The notes under the pieces: model-generated
Database searches by the model: none
Told to the model about the DNA's origin: nothing
Seen by the model: the letters and a program-made list of their open reading frames with translations, nothing else
NCBI GenBank assembly: GCA_002868945.1
Contig: PKTX01000050.1
Location: forward strand, 11,570 to 70,551
Source of the DNA: Desulfobulbaceae bacterium
Lineage (GTDB): Bacteria; Desulfobacterota; Desulfobulbia; Desulfobulbales; SURF-16
DNA length: 58,982 nucleotides
Direction of reading: 5' to 3'
Made by a program: the position numbers and the translations under genes
In this document: positions 24,378-34,624 of the stretch, one piece after another
Layout of the letters: each line of letters starts with the position of its first letter
How positions within the stretch are numbered: position 1 is the stretch's first letter

Positions 24378-27074
24378 ATGAGAAAAATCAGAGTTTACGA
24401 GTTGGCAAAAGAAGCTGGCATGGACAGCAAGGATTTGACCGCCAAACTCATTGAAATGGGCTATAGCGTCAAGGCCTATAATTCGACTCTTGATGAAGAG
24501 ACTGCCGCGGACGTACGCCAGAAGCTCGGGTTTGTAAAGGTCGATGTCAAGGAGACCAGGATTCAGACAAAGGGCAAAACCACCATTATCAGGAGGCGCT
24601 CCAAGGTCGTTCCTGAACCGGCTGCCAAGCCGGAGCCGGTGGCCGAGGAGGAGGCGCCGCAGGAGGATGTTGCGGCGCCTGCCGACGCTGCGGCCGAGGC
24701 CGTCAACGAGGCGGTCGAGACGGCTGAGTCCGAGGGTGCACCGGAAGAGACGGTGTCTGCCGAGGCGCCGCAGGCCGAGGAGTCGAAGGAGGCCGAGGAA
24801 GCCGTTGCCCCGGTTGAAGAGACACAACCGCACGAGGCAGAGGCCCGCACCGAGGTACCGGAAGAGGAAGAAAAGCCGGTGCAGTCCGAATCCGAGGCAA
24901 CACAGGAGACGGTCAAAAAAGAGCCTGCCAAACCCAAGAAGAGCGGCTATGCCAAGATTGTCGGCCAGGCTGTCCTGCCCATCCAGGATGAGGCCCCGAC
25001 GCGTCGCCCCAAGAAGAAGGACAAGAAGAAGGCCCGCACCGATGAAGGCTTTGTCCAGCCGCGCCAGCCCGTGGCCCCTGATGCGGCAGATGCCGGTCGT
25101 AAGGGGAAAAAAGGCAAGCGCATCGTCAAGTTTACCACTGACAACGATCATGTCCGGAAGGGTGGTATTCGTCGTAAGAATCAAGGCGATGTTGAGGCAG
25201 CCGATCTTGACGGCTTCGGCGGCCGTCTCTCCACCAAGGTCAAGGTGGGTCGCGGACCGCGCGGCGGCAAGAGAGGCAAGCAGCGTGCTGTTGAGTCATC
25301 CACCATTGAGATGAAGGCCAGCAAGAAAAAAATTGCCATGTTCGAGGCGATCAGTGTCGGTGATCTGGCCCATAAGATGGGTGTTAAGGCCAATGAAGTC
25401 ATTGGTCAGCTCATGGGCATGGGTATGATGGCCACGGTGAATCAGGCCATTGACTTTGACACCGCCAGTCTGGTGGCCGGCGAGTTTGGCTATGAGGTGG
25501 AGCAGAAATTCACCGAAGAGCAGTCAATCCTAGACCTCCAGGAGCAGCAGGGCGGCGGCAAAGAGGTTCCCAGACCTCCGGTTGTCACGGTGATGGGTCA
25601 TGTTGACCATGGCAAGACCTCTATCCTGGATGCCATCAGAAAAACGGATGTGGCCGCCGGTGAAGCGGGCGGTATCACCCAGCATATCGGTGCCCATTAC
25701 GTGCGCTCGGCCCAGGGTGACCTGGTCTTTCTTGATACGCCGGGACATGCCGCCTTTACAGAGATGCGTTCCCGTGGCGCCCAGGTCACCGACGTGGTTG
25801 TCCTGGTGGTGGCCGCGGATGACGGTGTCATGGATCAGACCCGTGAGGCCATTAATCATGCCAAGGCCGCCGGAGTCCCCATTCTGGTGGCAGTGAATAA
25901 GATTGATAAGGATAATGCCGATCCCATGCGTGTCATGAGCGAGCTTGCCGATTATGAGCTGATCCCGGAAGAGTGGGGCGGCGACACCATTTTCTGTAAG
26001 ACCTCGGCCGAGACGGGTGAGGGAATTGAGGAGCTGGTGGAGAGTATCCTGCTGCAGACCGAGGTTCTTGAACTGAAGGCGGATCCCAAACGCAAGGCGG
26101 CTGGTCATGTCATTGAAGCCCAGCTCCATAAGGGGCGTGGGCCGCTGGCCACCATTCTGGTACAGCAGGGCACCCTGCATCAGGGCGATTGCTTTGTTGT
26201 GGGCGACTTTTACGGCAAGGTCCGTTCCATGCACGATGACAAGGGCAAGATCATCGACGAGGCCGGCCCCGCAACTCCGGTGGAAGTGCAGGGCCTGGCC
26301 GGTGTGCCCATGGCCGGTGATGAGTTTGTCGTGGTGAATGACGAAAAGATGGCCAAGAACGTTGCCCAGCAGCGCCAGATGAAGAAGCGCGAGATCGATC
26401 TGGCCGCCGGTACCAAGATTTCCCTGGACAATCTTTTTGAGAAGCTGCAGGAAGGCGACATGAAGGAGTTGTGCATCCTGCTGCGTTCCGATGTCCAGGG
26501 TACCCTGGAGGCCTTTTCCAAGGCGGTGGAGAAGCTTTCCACCGATGAGATCAAGGTCAAGATCCTCCACGCCGGTACCGGCACCATCACCACCAGCGAT
26601 GTCCTGCTGGCGGCGGCATCGGATGCCCTGATCATTGCCTTCAACGTCCGGCCCACCTCGCAGGTCACGGAGCTTGCCAAGAGCGAATCCGTGGATCTGC
26701 GCACCTATGATGTTATTTATCATGCCCTGGAGGACATTGAGGCCGCCATGGTCGGCATGCTTGAACCGACCTATGAAGAGGAGGTTATTGGTTCCGCGGA
26801 GGTTCGCGAGGTCTTTTCCGTGCCCAAGGTCGGCAATATCGCCGGTTGTATGGTGGTGAGCGGGCGGGTTGAACGCAACGCCGGTGTCCGGCTGGTTCGA
26901 GACGGCGTGGTGGTATACACCGGCAAGATCTCCTCCTTACGTCGGGTTAAGGATGACGTCAAAGAGGTCCAGAACGGCTATGAGTGTGGTATTGGCCTGG
27001 AAAACTTTAATGACGTCAAGCGTGGCGACATGATCGAGGCCTATATTATGAACGAGGTGGCCCGAACCTTGTAA
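24378..27074 (+). CDS. infB: Translation initiation factor IF-2
   Basis: The 898-residue GTPase delivers fMet-tRNA to the 30S subunit. The N-terminal helical domain ([20 protein letters not shown]) is followed by an Ala/Glu/Pro-rich linker (about 75-190) and a basic region (about 190-310), then a second IF2-N domain. The G domain starts near residue 405: [30 protein letters not shown]. Domains II-IV follow to the end. It starts 4 bases after ylxR. Confidence 0.96.
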   Translation: MRKIRVYELAKEAGMDSKDLTAKLIEMGYSVKAYNSTLDEETAADVRQKLGFVKVDVKETRIQTKGKTTIIRRRSKVVPEPAAKPEPVAEEEAPQEDVAAPADAAAEAVNEAVETAESEGAPEETVSAEAPQAEESKEAEEAVAPVEETQPHEAEARTEVPEEEEKPVQSESEATQETVKKEPAKPKKSGYAKIVGQAVLPIQDEAPTRRPKKKDKKKARTDEGFVQPRQPVAPDAADAGRKGKKGKRIVKFTTDNDHVRKGGIRRKNQGDVEAADLDGFGGRLSTKVKVGRGPRGGKRGKQRAVESSTIEMKASKKKIAMFEAISVGDLAHKMGVKANEVIGQLMGMGMMATVNQAIDFDTASLVAGEFGYEVEQKFTEEQSILDLQEQQGGGKEVPRPPVVTVMGHVDHGKTSILDAIRKTDVAAGEAGGITQHIGAHYVRSAQGDLVFLDTPGHAAFTEMRSRGAQVTDVVVLVVAADDGVMDQTREAINHAKAAGVPILVAVNKIDKDNADPMRVMSELADYELIPEEWGGDTIFCKTSAETGEGIEELVESILLQTEVLELKADPKRKAAGHVIEAQLHKGRGPLATILVQQGTLHQGDCFVVGDFYGKVRSMHDDKGKIIDEAGPATPVEVQGLAGVPMAGDEFVVVNDEKMAKNVAQQRQMKKREIDLAAGTKISLDNLFEKLQEGDMKELCILLRSDVQGTLEAFSKAVEKLSTDEIKVKILHAGTGTITTSDVLLAAASDALIIAFNVRPTSQVTELAKSESVDLRTYDVIYHALEDIEAAMVGMLEPTYEEEVIGSAEVREVFSVPKVGNIAGCMVVSGRVERNAGVRLVRDGVVVYTGKISSLRRVKDDVKEVQNGYECGIGLENFNDVKRGDMIEAYIMNEVARTL

Positions 27075-27348
27075 AAAGGTCGCCAAGGCACTTTTTTAAT
27101 CGTCGACGGCAAGGCGCATGGAGAGGTTTTTTCTTCCTGCGCTTTGTTTGTTTGCCGGTATTATTTGCCGTGTCATCCATCGTGCGCTGACCGGGTCGCC
27201 GCCCGGCGCCGCTCCATGCTTCGCCGTCTGATCGCAGCGCAGCATGGAGCATGGCCGAAACAGATACGCTTTGGCGGCTTTCGTCACTTCCGGCACCTGG
27301 CTGGCTAGTCACCTTTGTCGCAAATAATCAAATCCGCATCCCTATATT
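27075..27348. other. Gap between infB and rbfA, no gene seen
   Basis: Many bacteria have ylxP (DUF503) here, but I see no such frame. The gap contains GC-rich hairpins (CCGGG/CCCGG near 27191-27205; CTCCATGC at 27212 pairing with GCATGGAG at 27242). These may be regulatory or remnants. Confidence 0.45.
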
Positions 27349-27750
27349 ATGACTCGTAAAAAATCACGATATACCCTGCCCGAGGAGTTGGCCGCACGTC
27401 CCAAGCGACGACCGGCCAGGGTGGCTGATATGATCCGCAATGAGGTGGCCTCCCTGCTGCTCTTCAGCACCAAGGACCCGCGTCTGCAGAGTATTACCGT
27501 GGTCCGGGCCCGGGTCACCGACGATCTGCGTACCGCCCGTATTTTTTTCACCTGCCCCACGGAGCAGGTTGAGGAGGCCAAGGCCGGCTTGGCTTCGGCC
27601 CGTGGCTTTATTCGCAGTCATCTGGCCAAGGAAATAAAAATGCGCTATGTTCCGGAGCTTATATTCGAGTATGATACTGGTCAGGATGAGAGTGATCGCT
27701 TAAATTCCATCTTTGCGGAGATCAAAAAAGAACATGAGTCAACCTCCTGA
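27349..27750 (+). CDS. rbfA: Ribosome-binding factor A
   Basis: This 133-residue KH-like protein helps 16S rRNA 5' end maturation and cold adaptation. Signatures: RVADMIRNEVASLLLFSTKDPRLQSITVVRARVTDDLRTARIFF and LAKEIKMRYVPELIFEYD. The end overlaps nrnA by 17 bases. Confidence 0.93.
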   Translation: MTRKKSRYTLPEELAARPKRRPARVADMIRNEVASLLLFSTKDPRLQSITVVRARVTDDLRTARIFFTCPTEQVEEAKAGLASARGFIRSHLAKEIKMRYVPELIFEYDTGQDESDRLNSIFAEIKKEHESTS

Positions 27751-28699
27751 GGAGATTCTGCAGATCCTGCGTCAGGCAGAGCGGGTGCTCATTGCCGCCC
27801 ATGTCTTTCCTGATGGCGATGCCCTGGGGTCCCAACTCGCCCTGGGCAATGCCCTGGAGTCTGCCGGCAAGGAAGTATACCTCTATAGCGAAGAGCCGGT
27901 GAGCTATATCCTTGAGTTCATGCCGGGCTCGGAGCGTCTCATCAGCCGGCTGCCGGCCGATAACGACTTTGATTGTGCCGTCTCCCTTGATTGCGGCGAC
28001 AAGAGGCGTCTGGGCATCGGTGCTGATGATCTGTTGCGCCATAAACCCTTTATTGCCATCGACCATCATACCGGTCATCAATTCTTTGCCGACCATACCT
28101 GGGTTGATGCGCAGCGCTCCTCCACCGGCGAGATGATCTACGATCTGCTGCGGTGTCTTGATTACGAGATCAGCAAGGACACGGCCTACTGTCTCTACAC
28201 CGCCATCCTGACGGATACGGGCTCCTTTAAATATGAGTCCACCACCTCCCACACCATGCGGGTTGCTGCGGACCTGCTCGATTACGGCATTAAGCCGGCA
28301 GAGATCTGTGAACAGATCTTTGATAATTACTCGACAAATCGCCTCCACCTCCTGCAGGCCGTCTTGGGCACTCTCTCCATGCATGCCGATGATCAAATAG
28401 CCTTTATCTCCGTGACACGTCAGATGCTGGAGGCCACCGACACCGTGCCGGCCGATACAGAGCTTTTTATCAACTTCCCCAGGTCGCTGCGCACCGTAAA
28501 GGCCGCTGTCTTTCTGAAGGAAACCGGCAATGATCTGGTCGGCGTCTCCATGCGGGCCAAGGGCGAGGTGGACGTGGCCGAGGTGGCGCGTTCCTTCGGC
28601 GGCGGCGGTCACCGTAATGCCGCGGGTTTCAAGGTGCCGGCCATCTCCCTGGCCACCCTTCGACAGCAGCTTCTTGACAGACTCCTTCCCCTTGTCTAA
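27734..28699 (+). CDS. nrnA: DHH family phosphoesterase, NrnA-like
   Basis: This 321-residue DHH/DHHA1 enzyme has metal-site motifs HVFPDGDALGSQL, SLDCGDKRR, IDHH and TDTGSFKYES, with the C-terminal GGGGHRNAAG motif. NrnA-type proteins degrade short oligoribonucleotides and dephosphorylate pAp. ATG 27734 overlaps the rbfA end; a slightly earlier start is less likely. The location between rbfA and truB is common for this family. Confidence 0.9.
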   Translation: MSQPPEEILQILRQAERVLIAAHVFPDGDALGSQLALGNALESAGKEVYLYSEEPVSYILEFMPGSERLISRLPADNDFDCAVSLDCGDKRRLGIGADDLLRHKPFIAIDHHTGHQFFADHTWVDAQRSSTGEMIYDLLRCLDYEISKDTAYCLYTAILTDTGSFKYESTTSHTMRVAADLLDYGIKPAEICEQIFDNYSTNRLHLLQAVLGTLSMHADDQIAFISVTRQMLEATDTVPADTELFINFPRSLRTVKAAVFLKETGNDLVGVSMRAKGEVDVAEVARSFGGGGHRNAAGFKVPAISLATLRQQLLDRLLPLV

Positions 28700-28708
28700 G
28701 CAACGATC

Positions 28709-29452
28709 GTGAGTGATGTAATCCAGCCGGCAGGCGTTATTCTGGTGGACAAGCCGGTGGGCCCCACCTCCTTTCGCATGGTGCAGCAGGTGCGCCGCGC
28801 CCTGGCCATAAAAAAGGTGGGCCATGCCGGCACCCTCGACCCCTTTGCCTCCGGCCTGCTGGTAATCTGTGTGGGGCGCTCGGCCACGCGCATGATTTCG
28901 CAGCTCATGGAGGGTGATAAGGAATATCTCGGCATCCTGCGCCTGGGGCAGGAAACCGATACCCTGGACCGCCAGGGCGCCCTTGTGGCCGAGCACGAGG
29001 TGCCTGGGCTGGATGATGAACAGATAGAGCGTTGTCTGGCCCGCTTTCGCGGCACCCAGCTCCAGCAGCCGCCGCAGTTTTCCGCCCTGAAGCACAAGGG
29101 CAAGCCCCTCTATCATTATGCCCGAAAGGGCATTGTTGTGGAGAAGGAACCGCGCCGCATAACTATTTTTTCGCTGGAATGTCTAAAATATTGTCAAGAG
29201 TATTTGCATATCCGCGTGGTATGCAGTAAAGGGACCTATGTCAGAAGTCTTGCCGCTGATATCGGCACGGCCCTGGGCTGCGGTGCCCACCTCCACGAGC
29301 TGAGGCGCACCCGGTCCGGCTCGTTTCATGTCGCTGACGCTCTTGATGGAGCCCTGCTGGCTGATCAGGAGAGGGCCCGACAACTGCTGACTGACAGGAT
29401 GCTCTCCGTGGAAGAGGCGATGGCCTTGGTGCGGGAGTTGACTGACAAATAA
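28709..29452 (+). CDS. truB: tRNA pseudouridine-55 synthase
   Basis: This 247-residue enzyme converts U55 of the T loop to pseudouridine. KVGHAGTLDPFASGLLVICVGRSATR holds the catalytic aspartate; YLGILRLGQETDTLDRQG and CSKGTYVRSLAADIG are also typical. It begins with GTG 9 bases after nrnA. Its TAA stop overlaps the first bases of MITE-like copy N3, so the insertion lies exactly at the gene end. Confidence 0.94.
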   Translation: MSDVIQPAGVILVDKPVGPTSFRMVQQVRRALAIKKVGHAGTLDPFASGLLVICVGRSATRMISQLMEGDKEYLGILRLGQETDTLDRQGALVAEHEVPGLDDEQIERCLARFRGTQLQQPPQFSALKHKGKPLYHYARKGIVVEKEPRRITIFSLECLKYCQEYLHIRVVCSKGTYVRSLAADIGTALGCGAHLHELRRTRSGSFHVADALDGALLADQERARQLLTDRMLSVEEAMALVRELTDK

Positions 29453-29669
29453 AGGCCATCTTGAATACGTGCTCTTTGGCCCCGGTTTGTTCGTCGCTAC
29501 GAAAATAAAAATACTCACATATATTTGATATGCTGCGTACCGCAGGAGCTGAGAGAGCCTGCGACACTCCGAATAGCCTTGGGGTGCTTTTTATTTTCCA
29601 TGCTTCTCAAATTCGAAGAGTAAGCGAGCCTGCGAGACTCCGAAATGTCTCATTGTATCAAGATACCCT
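29452..29669. mobile_element. MITE-like element, subtype 2, copy N3
   Basis: This diverged 218-bp copy has ends AAGGCCATCTTGAATA and (complement) AGGGTATCTTGATACAATG. The interior retains CGTCGCTACGAAAATAAAAA, GATATGCTGC and AGGTAAGCGAG-like sequence (here AGAGTAAGCGAGCCTGCGAG), with an extra internal duplication of the CGACACTCCGAA block. It separates truB from rpsO. Confidence 0.72.
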
Positions 29670-29759
29670 GAAGAATATGGCCGCGTCCTGTGGAAGGGCG
29701 TCGGCTCTTTGTAACGTGTACCGATAAATCTAAACACGCTGCCGGATGATGGAATAATC

Positions 29760-29779
29760 ACCAGGCGGCCTGGTTTTTT
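29760..29779 (+). terminator. Terminator upstream of rpsO
   Basis: ACCAGG-CGG-CCTGGT followed by five T. It ends transcription from the truB side, so rpsO probably has its own promoter or relies on read-through. Confidence 0.65.
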
Positions 29780-29857
29780 GGTATGGGGCATTTTTTATTG
29801 CTCCAGCCCTTATGCCATGCCCCGGTGTTCATGTTCGGCGGCATAAGGGAGGTCGTT

Positions 29858-30127
29858 ATGACCCTGGAAACAAATCAGAAACAGGAAATTATTGCCAAAT
29901 ACGGCAAAACACCCACCGATACCGGTTCTCCTGCTGTACAGGTCGCCCTGCTTACAGCCCGCATTATCTATCTTACCGAGCATTTTAAGACTCATAAGAA
30001 GGATCATCATTCCCGGCGTGGTCTTCTCAAGCTTGTTGGCCAGCGCCGTCGTCTTTTGCACTATATCAGACAGAAGGACGTAACCCAGTATCGCGAGCTG
30101 ATTGCCGATCTCGGTATCAGGAAATAG
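29858..30127 (+). CDS. rpsO: 30S ribosomal protein S15
   Basis: The 89 residues are the standard length. Signatures: [47 protein letters not shown] and [13 protein letters not shown]15 binds the 16S central domain early in assembly. ATG 29858 follows GGGAGG by 5 bases; longer frames run into the terminator. In many bacteria it is paired with pnp, as here. Confidence 0.96.
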   Translation: MTLETNQKQEIIAKYGKTPTDTGSPAVQVALLTARIIYLTEHFKTHKKDHHSRRGLLKLVGQRRRLLHYIRQKDVTQYRELIADLGIRK

Positions 30128-30135
30128 ATTGTTCC

Positions 30136-30170
30136 GCTGGGCCGGCCATGGGGTCGGCCCAGCTTTTTTT
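30136..30170 (+). terminator. Terminator after rpsO
   Basis: GCTGGGCCG pairs with CGGCCCAGC across a 10-base loop, followed by seven T, 9 bases after rpsO. Confidence 0.9.
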
Positions 30171-30210
30171 AAAGGTGTTGCAGAAATAGAGATCACGGTG
30201 GTGCGAAACT

Positions 30211-30278
30211 CCACGGAGATCACAAAGGTCACGAAGCCGCCGCCTGCGGCGGTGTCGCGCCCTTTGTGAGCTTCGTGG
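30211..30278. repeat. Intergenic inverted repeat between rpsO and pnp
   Basis: CCACGGAGATCACAAAGG (30211-30228) is inverted at 30261-30278 (CCTTTGTGAGCTTCGTGG; 16 of 18 matches) around a CCGCCGC/GCGGCGG hairpin. It resembles the widespread CACAGAG/CTCTGTG-type intergenic palindromes of bacteria. Confidence 0.65.
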
Positions 30279-30295
30279 AAAAACATAACACCGCG

Positions 30296-30351
30296 CCACA
30301 GAATCCAGGGCACGCCATGCCGAAGGGCATGGCGTGCCCTGGGGTCTGTGG
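30296..30351 (+). promoter_or_regulatory. Long leader hairpin before pnp, candidate RNase III site
   Basis: CCAGGGCACGCCATGCC pairs perfectly with its complement across a GAAG tetraloop; after a 2x2 internal loop, CCACAGA/TCTGTGG adds 7 pairs, 24 bp in all. It ends 38 bases before pnp and lacks a T run, so it is not a terminator. E. coli pnp is autoregulated through an RNase III-cleaved leader stem at the same place; the analogy is an inference. Confidence 0.65.
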
Positions 30352-30389
30352 CTTGTATTTATCTCTGCGCCATAAATACAGGAGATTCC

Positions 30390-32474
30390 ATGTATAAAAA
30401 AGTTGAAGTTGATGTCGGCGGTCGTATCCTGACCATTGAAACCGGAAAAATGGCTAAACAGGCCAGCGGCGCAGCCCTGGTCACCTACGGTGAAACCGTT
30501 GTGCTGGTCACAGCGGTCGGCGCCAAGGAACCCAAGCCTGATGCCAGTTTCCTGCCCCTCACCGTTGAGTACCAGGAGCGTTTTTACGCCGTGGGTCGGA
30601 TTCCGGGAAGTTTTTTCCGGCGTGAGATCGGCCGCCCCACTGAAAAGGAGACCCTGACCTGTCGCTTTATTGACCGGCCCCTGCGGCCCCTCTTTGCTGA
30701 CGGCTATTCCTGCGAGACCCAGGTCATCGCCACGGTCATGTCGGCCGACAAGGAGAATGATGCTGATCTGCTGGCCATGATCGGCGCCTCCGCGGCCCTG
30801 TCCATCTCCCATATTCCCTTCAACGGCCCCATTGCCGGTGTACGGGTCGGTATGCTTGATGGTGAGTATGTGATCAATCCCACCACCACCCAGCAGTTGG
30901 ATTCCAGCCTGGATCTTATTGTGGCCGGCACCAAGAATGCCGTGGTCATGGTTGAGGGCGGCGCGGATATGCTCAGCGAGGATGTTGTCCTGGATGGCAT
31001 TTATGCCGGTCACGAGGCCCTGAAGGCCATTATTGCCGCCCAGGAGGAGATGCAGGCTGCCGTTGGTGTCACCAAGATGGAAGTGACACCGCCCCAGGTG
31101 GATGTTGAACTGCAGCAACAGGTGGCCGAGATTGCCGCCGCTCCCATGGAGAAGGTGATCACCACTGCCGACAAGATGGAGCGTTACGCCGCCTTTGATG
31201 CCCTGAAGAGCGAGGTGGTGGCAAAGTTTGAGGAGGATCCCGACTTCTGCCGTCAGGGCGAGGTCAAGGCCCTGCTCAAGGATCTGCAGAAGAGCATGAT
31301 GCGGGACCGCATTGTCCAAAAGGGCGAACGCATCGGCGGCCGCAAGTTTGACGAGGTACGTGACATCGCCACTGAGGTGAGTGTCTTGCCCCGGGCCCAC
31401 GGCTCCTCCCTCTTTACCCGCGGTGAGACCCAGGCCATGGTGACCACCACCCTGGGCTCCGGTGCCGATGAGCAGCGGATCGAGACCCTGGAGGGTATGA
31501 ATTTCCGGAATTTCATGCTCCATTACAACTTCCCGCCCTTTTGTGTGGGGGAGGCCCGTTTCATGCGCGGTCCCAGCCGCCGTGATATCGGTCATGGCGC
31601 CCTGGCCACCCGGGCCCTGGAAAAGGTCCTGCCCGGCGTTGATGAATTCCCCTATACCATTCGTATTGTCTCCGATATCCTCGAGTCCAACGGTTCCTCA
31701 TCCATGGCCTCGGTCTGTGGCGGCTCCCTCTCCCTGATGGATGCCGGTGTACCGATCAAGGCGCCGGTCTCCGGCGTGGCAATGGGGCTGATCAAGGATG
31801 ACGATAAGGTGGTTGTGCTCACCGATATTCTCGGCGACGAAGATCATCTGGGCGACATGGATTTCAAGGTGACCGGTACTGCCGAAGGTATCACCGCCCT
31901 GCAGATGGATATCAAGATCGAAGGCGTTACCCGCGAAATCATGACCACTGCCCTGGCCCAGGCCAAGGATGGTCGTCTTCATATCTTAAATGAGATGGCC
32001 AAATCCTTGTCCGCCTCCCGTGAAGAGATGTCGGCCTATGCCCCCAAGATTATCACCATGCAGATTAACCCGGACAAGATCCGCGATCTCATCGGCCCCG
32101 GTGGTAAGATTATCCGCGGTATTCAGGCAGAGCTCGATGTCAAGATCGATGTTGATGACTCCGGTGAGGTGAAGATCTTCGCCTCCGGCGAGGAGCTGGC
32201 CAAAAAGGCCATGGATATGGTGGGCGAGGTTACCGCCGAGGCAGAGGTGGGCAAGGTCTATAACGGCGTGGTCAAGACCATTGTCGATTTTGGCGCCTTT
32301 GTTGAAATCCTGCCCGGCACCGACGGCCTGGTCCACATCTCCGAGCTGGAAAATCGTCGGGTCGACAAGGTCACCGACATTCTCAAGGAGGGTGACGAGG
32401 TTCAGGTCAAGGTGCTGGCAGTGGATCAGCGCGGCAAAATACGTCTGAGTCGTAAGGCCTGTCTCGAAGAGTAA
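30390..32474 (+). CDS. pnp: Polyribonucleotide nucleotidyltransferase (PNPase)
   Basis: The 694-residue exoribonuclease degrades RNA with phosphate. Two RNase PH domains (about 1-140 and 310-540; [74 protein letters not shown]), then KH ([20 protein letters not shown]) and S1 ([33 protein letters not shown]). ATG 30390 follows AGGAG. It stands alone after the leader hairpin. Confidence 0.96.
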   Translation: MYKKVEVDVGGRILTIETGKMAKQASGAALVTYGETVVLVTAVGAKEPKPDASFLPLTVEYQERFYAVGRIPGSFFRREIGRPTEKETLTCRFIDRPLRPLFADGYSCETQVIATVMSADKENDADLLAMIGASAALSISHIPFNGPIAGVRVGMLDGEYVINPTTTQQLDSSLDLIVAGTKNAVVMVEGGADMLSEDVVLDGIYAGHEALKAIIAAQEEMQAAVGVTKMEVTPPQVDVELQQQVAEIAAAPMEKVITTADKMERYAAFDALKSEVVAKFEEDPDFCRQGEVKALLKDLQKSMMRDRIVQKGERIGGRKFDEVRDIATEVSVLPRAHGSSLFTRGETQAMVTTTLGSGADEQRIETLEGMNFRNFMLHYNFPPFCVGEARFMRGPSRRDIGHGALATRALEKVLPGVDEFPYTIRIVSDILESNGSSSMASVCGGSLSLMDAGVPIKAPVSGVAMGLIKDDDKVVVLTDILGDEDHLGDMDFKVTGTAEGITALQMDIKIEGVTREIMTTALAQAKDGRLHILNEMAKSLSASREEMSAYAPKIITMQINPDKIRDLIGPGGKIIRGIQAELDVKIDVDDSGEVKIFASGEELAKKAMDMVGEVTAEAEVGKVYNGVVKTIVDFGAFVEILPGTDGLVHISELENRRVDKVTDILKEGDEVQVKVLAVDQRGKIRLSRKACLEE

Positions 32475-32627
32475 AGGCCAGGACATTGTGTTGTCTGTTG
32501 CTGTCTGTTTCTGCAACTTCCTTGTTGAGGTTTGCGATCAGGGAGTGCAAAATAAATAGGCTCCGGCTTGTTTTTCTGAGTACGGCGGAAGGTCGGATCT
32601 CAGGTCCATTGCCGGATAGACATCGTT

Positions 32628-32666
32628 AAAAAAAGGGTAGGGGCATATGTTCCCCTGCCCTTTTTT
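32628..32666 (+). terminator. Terminator after pnp
   Basis: A run of A, then GGGTAGGGG pairing with CCCCTGCCC across a short loop (one G-T pair), then TTTTTT. It lies about 155 bases downstream of pnp. Confidence 0.82.
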
Positions 32667-32771
32667 ATTGTTTTGAAACAGTAGAATTTTTTTGGCCACA
32701 GGGCTCGCGGTTTTTGCAGCTTCTCCCAGGGAGGAAATGCGGGGTGATTCTTGGTGGCGGATAGGGGTTGC

Positions 32772-34025
32772 ATGCATAACAAGACAGTTTTTCGTAACGG
32801 TCTGCGGGTGGTGAGTGAAAGGGTGGCAGGCGCCCACACCGTTGCCCTGGGGATTTGGGTGGATGTCGGCAGCCGTGATGAGACGGCGGACGTCAACGGC
32901 ACCTCACACTTTGTCGAGCACATGTTCTTCAAGGGCACGGCGCGTCGTTCCGCCCATCAGATTTCCAGGCAACTCGACAGCTTCGGAGGTATGGCAAACG
33001 CCTTTACCTCCAAGGACACCACCTGTCTTCATGCCACGGTTCTGGTGGATAAACTGCCGGAGCTTATTGACCTGTTTGCCGACATGTTTCATCATTCACG
33101 CTTTGCCGATGATGAGGTGGAGCGAGAGCGGCAGGTTATCCTGCAGGAGATCTCCATGGTCGAGGATATTCCCGAGGACCAGGTCCATGATCTGTTTGAG
33201 GCGTTGTTCTGGGGAGAGCATGCCCTGGCCCGTCCGGTCCTGGGTGATCCGCAGGTGGTGAGTGGCATGACGGGCAAGCGGCTGCACGACTATGTGGGGG
33301 AGATGTATGATCCGGGCAGAATTGTCATCAGTTGCGCCGGCAAGGTGGACCATGGAGAACTGTGCACACTTCTGGAACCGCTCTTTGGCGAATTTTCCGG
33401 CCCCCCTGGCGGGCCCGGCAGATCGGCGCCGGCTGCCGAGCGGCCTCTGCGCCGCCGGGCAGTGACCAAGGAGATTGAACAGGTGCAGCTGATGATGGGG
33501 GTCAAGGCCCTGGAAATCACCGCGCCGGAGCGTTATGCCCTGGTGCTGCTTAACACCATTCTGGGGGGTAATATGAGCTCCCGACTCTTCCAGGAGATCC
33601 GCGAGAAAAGAGGCCTGGCCTATTCCATTACCTCCTTTATCGAGTCATACATAGATTGCGGTTATCTCGGCATTTCCTGCGGGGTTGGCCCCCGGGCGGT
33701 AAACGACACCATGGCCCTTATCAACGAACAGCTGCAGCAGGTGACCCTGGAGAAAAATCTGCTGGCCGACGAGATGCGCCATGCCTTGGACTATGCCCAC
33801 GGCAGCCTCTATCTGGCCGCGGAAAGCCTGGACTCACGCATGGCCAGAAATGCCAGGAATGAGCTCTACTTCGGCAGGGATATCCCCTTGAACGAGGTGG
33901 TGGATCAGTTCAGTAAGGTGAGGGCCGCCGATATTGCCGATCTGGCGGCCCGGCTCTTTAGTGGACCGCTCTGCATCGTGGCCATGGGCCCGCTGACTGA
34001 GATCGAGGTGGTCTGGCCCTCATAA
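32772..34025 (+). CDS. M16 family zinc peptidase
   Basis: This 417-residue processing-peptidase-like protein has the inverted zinc motif HFVEH in NGTSHFVEHMFFKGT (catalytic Glu, two His ligands) and a downstream ligand Glu region ERERQVILQEISMVED. The second M16 half has GGNMSSRLFQEIREKRGLAYS. Soluble M16 peptidases of this length are common downstream of pnp and upstream of dut. ATG 32772 is used; the binding site is weak and a start 21 bases earlier is possible. Confidence 0.88.
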   Translation: MHNKTVFRNGLRVVSERVAGAHTVALGIWVDVGSRDETADVNGTSHFVEHMFFKGTARRSAHQISRQLDSFGGMANAFTSKDTTCLHATVLVDKLPELIDLFADMFHHSRFADDEVERERQVILQEISMVEDIPEDQVHDLFEALFWGEHALARPVLGDPQVVSGMTGKRLHDYVGEMYDPGRIVISCAGKVDHGELCTLLEPLFGEFSGPPGGPGRSAPAAERPLRRRAVTKEIEQVQLMMGVKALEITAPERYALVLLNTILGGNMSSRLFQEIREKRGLAYSITSFIESYIDCGYLGISCGVGPRAVNDTMALINEQLQQVTLEKNLLADEMRHALDYAHGSLYLAAESLDSRMARNARNELYFGRDIPLNEVVDQFSKVRAADIADLAARLFSGPLCIVAMGPLTEIEVVWPS

Positions 34026-34165
34026 ATCGGATAAGGGTGATAGTTCAACCTTTTGCCTGACCGGCACGAGGGCGGGGCGCCGTACTCCGGAATGCCCCAT
34101 CGGCACCAACCGTGTCTGCCCGACAGGCGCCATGTCTCTTGCGCTGCATATATTTCTGAAGGCAA

Positions 34166-34205
34166 TAAAAAAAGGCCGGGACTGTTACGGTCCCGGCCTT
34201 TTTTT
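34166..34205. terminator. Bidirectional terminator
   Basis: AAAGGCCGGGAC pairs with GTCCCGGCCTTT across a 7-base loop, with A and T runs on either side. It serves the M16 gene and the convergent membrane-protein pair. Confidence 0.9.
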
Positions 34206-34239
34206 ATGGAGGCATCAAAGAGGAAGGCGGCCTGCCTTG

Positions 34240-34551
34240 TCAGGCCTTGACGCCGGTTTTCTTGTCAGACTTGTCGATATATTTGAAGAATATCGGGAAG
34301 GCGATAAAGAAGGCACCTGCCATCAGATATTCAACGCCCTTGATGTGGGTGTAGAAATCGACCAAGGTCTCATACTCGCCAAGATTACCGGTGGCAACCA
34401 GAAATTGCCGCATCATCTCGCCAACCTGGAAGTTGACGGAAGACAATCCTGTCATAAAGGCCATCATGGCCCAGATGCCGAAGGCCCCTGCCAATCCAGC
34501 CATAATCCCCAAGAATGCGCCTGATCCTTTGTTTTCGTTCCTGTCAGTCAT
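34240..34551 (-). CDS. Small membrane protein, two helices
   Basis: The 103-residue protein has two predicted helices (about 12-34, GAFLGIMAGLAGAFGIWAMM; and about 73-90, EYLMAGAFFIAFPIFF) with a polar loop between and charged ends (TDRNENK; DKSDKKTG). I do not recognise the family. AAGGAG lies 7 bases before the start. It is the second gene of a two-gene minus-strand operon behind a candidate sigma-54 promoter. Confidence 0.75.
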   Translation of the reverse strand: MTDRNENKGSGAFLGIMAGLAGAFGIWAMMAFMTGLSSVNFQVGEMMRQFLVATGNLGEYETLVDFYTHIKGVEYLMAGAFFIAFPIFFKYIDKSDKKTGVKA

Positions 34552-34624
34552 GATCGTGCTCCTTTGTAGTTTTTCGCAGTGTGGCCGCTGGCTCGAATCT
34601 GCTTTTATTTTTTTGTGAAACTTA

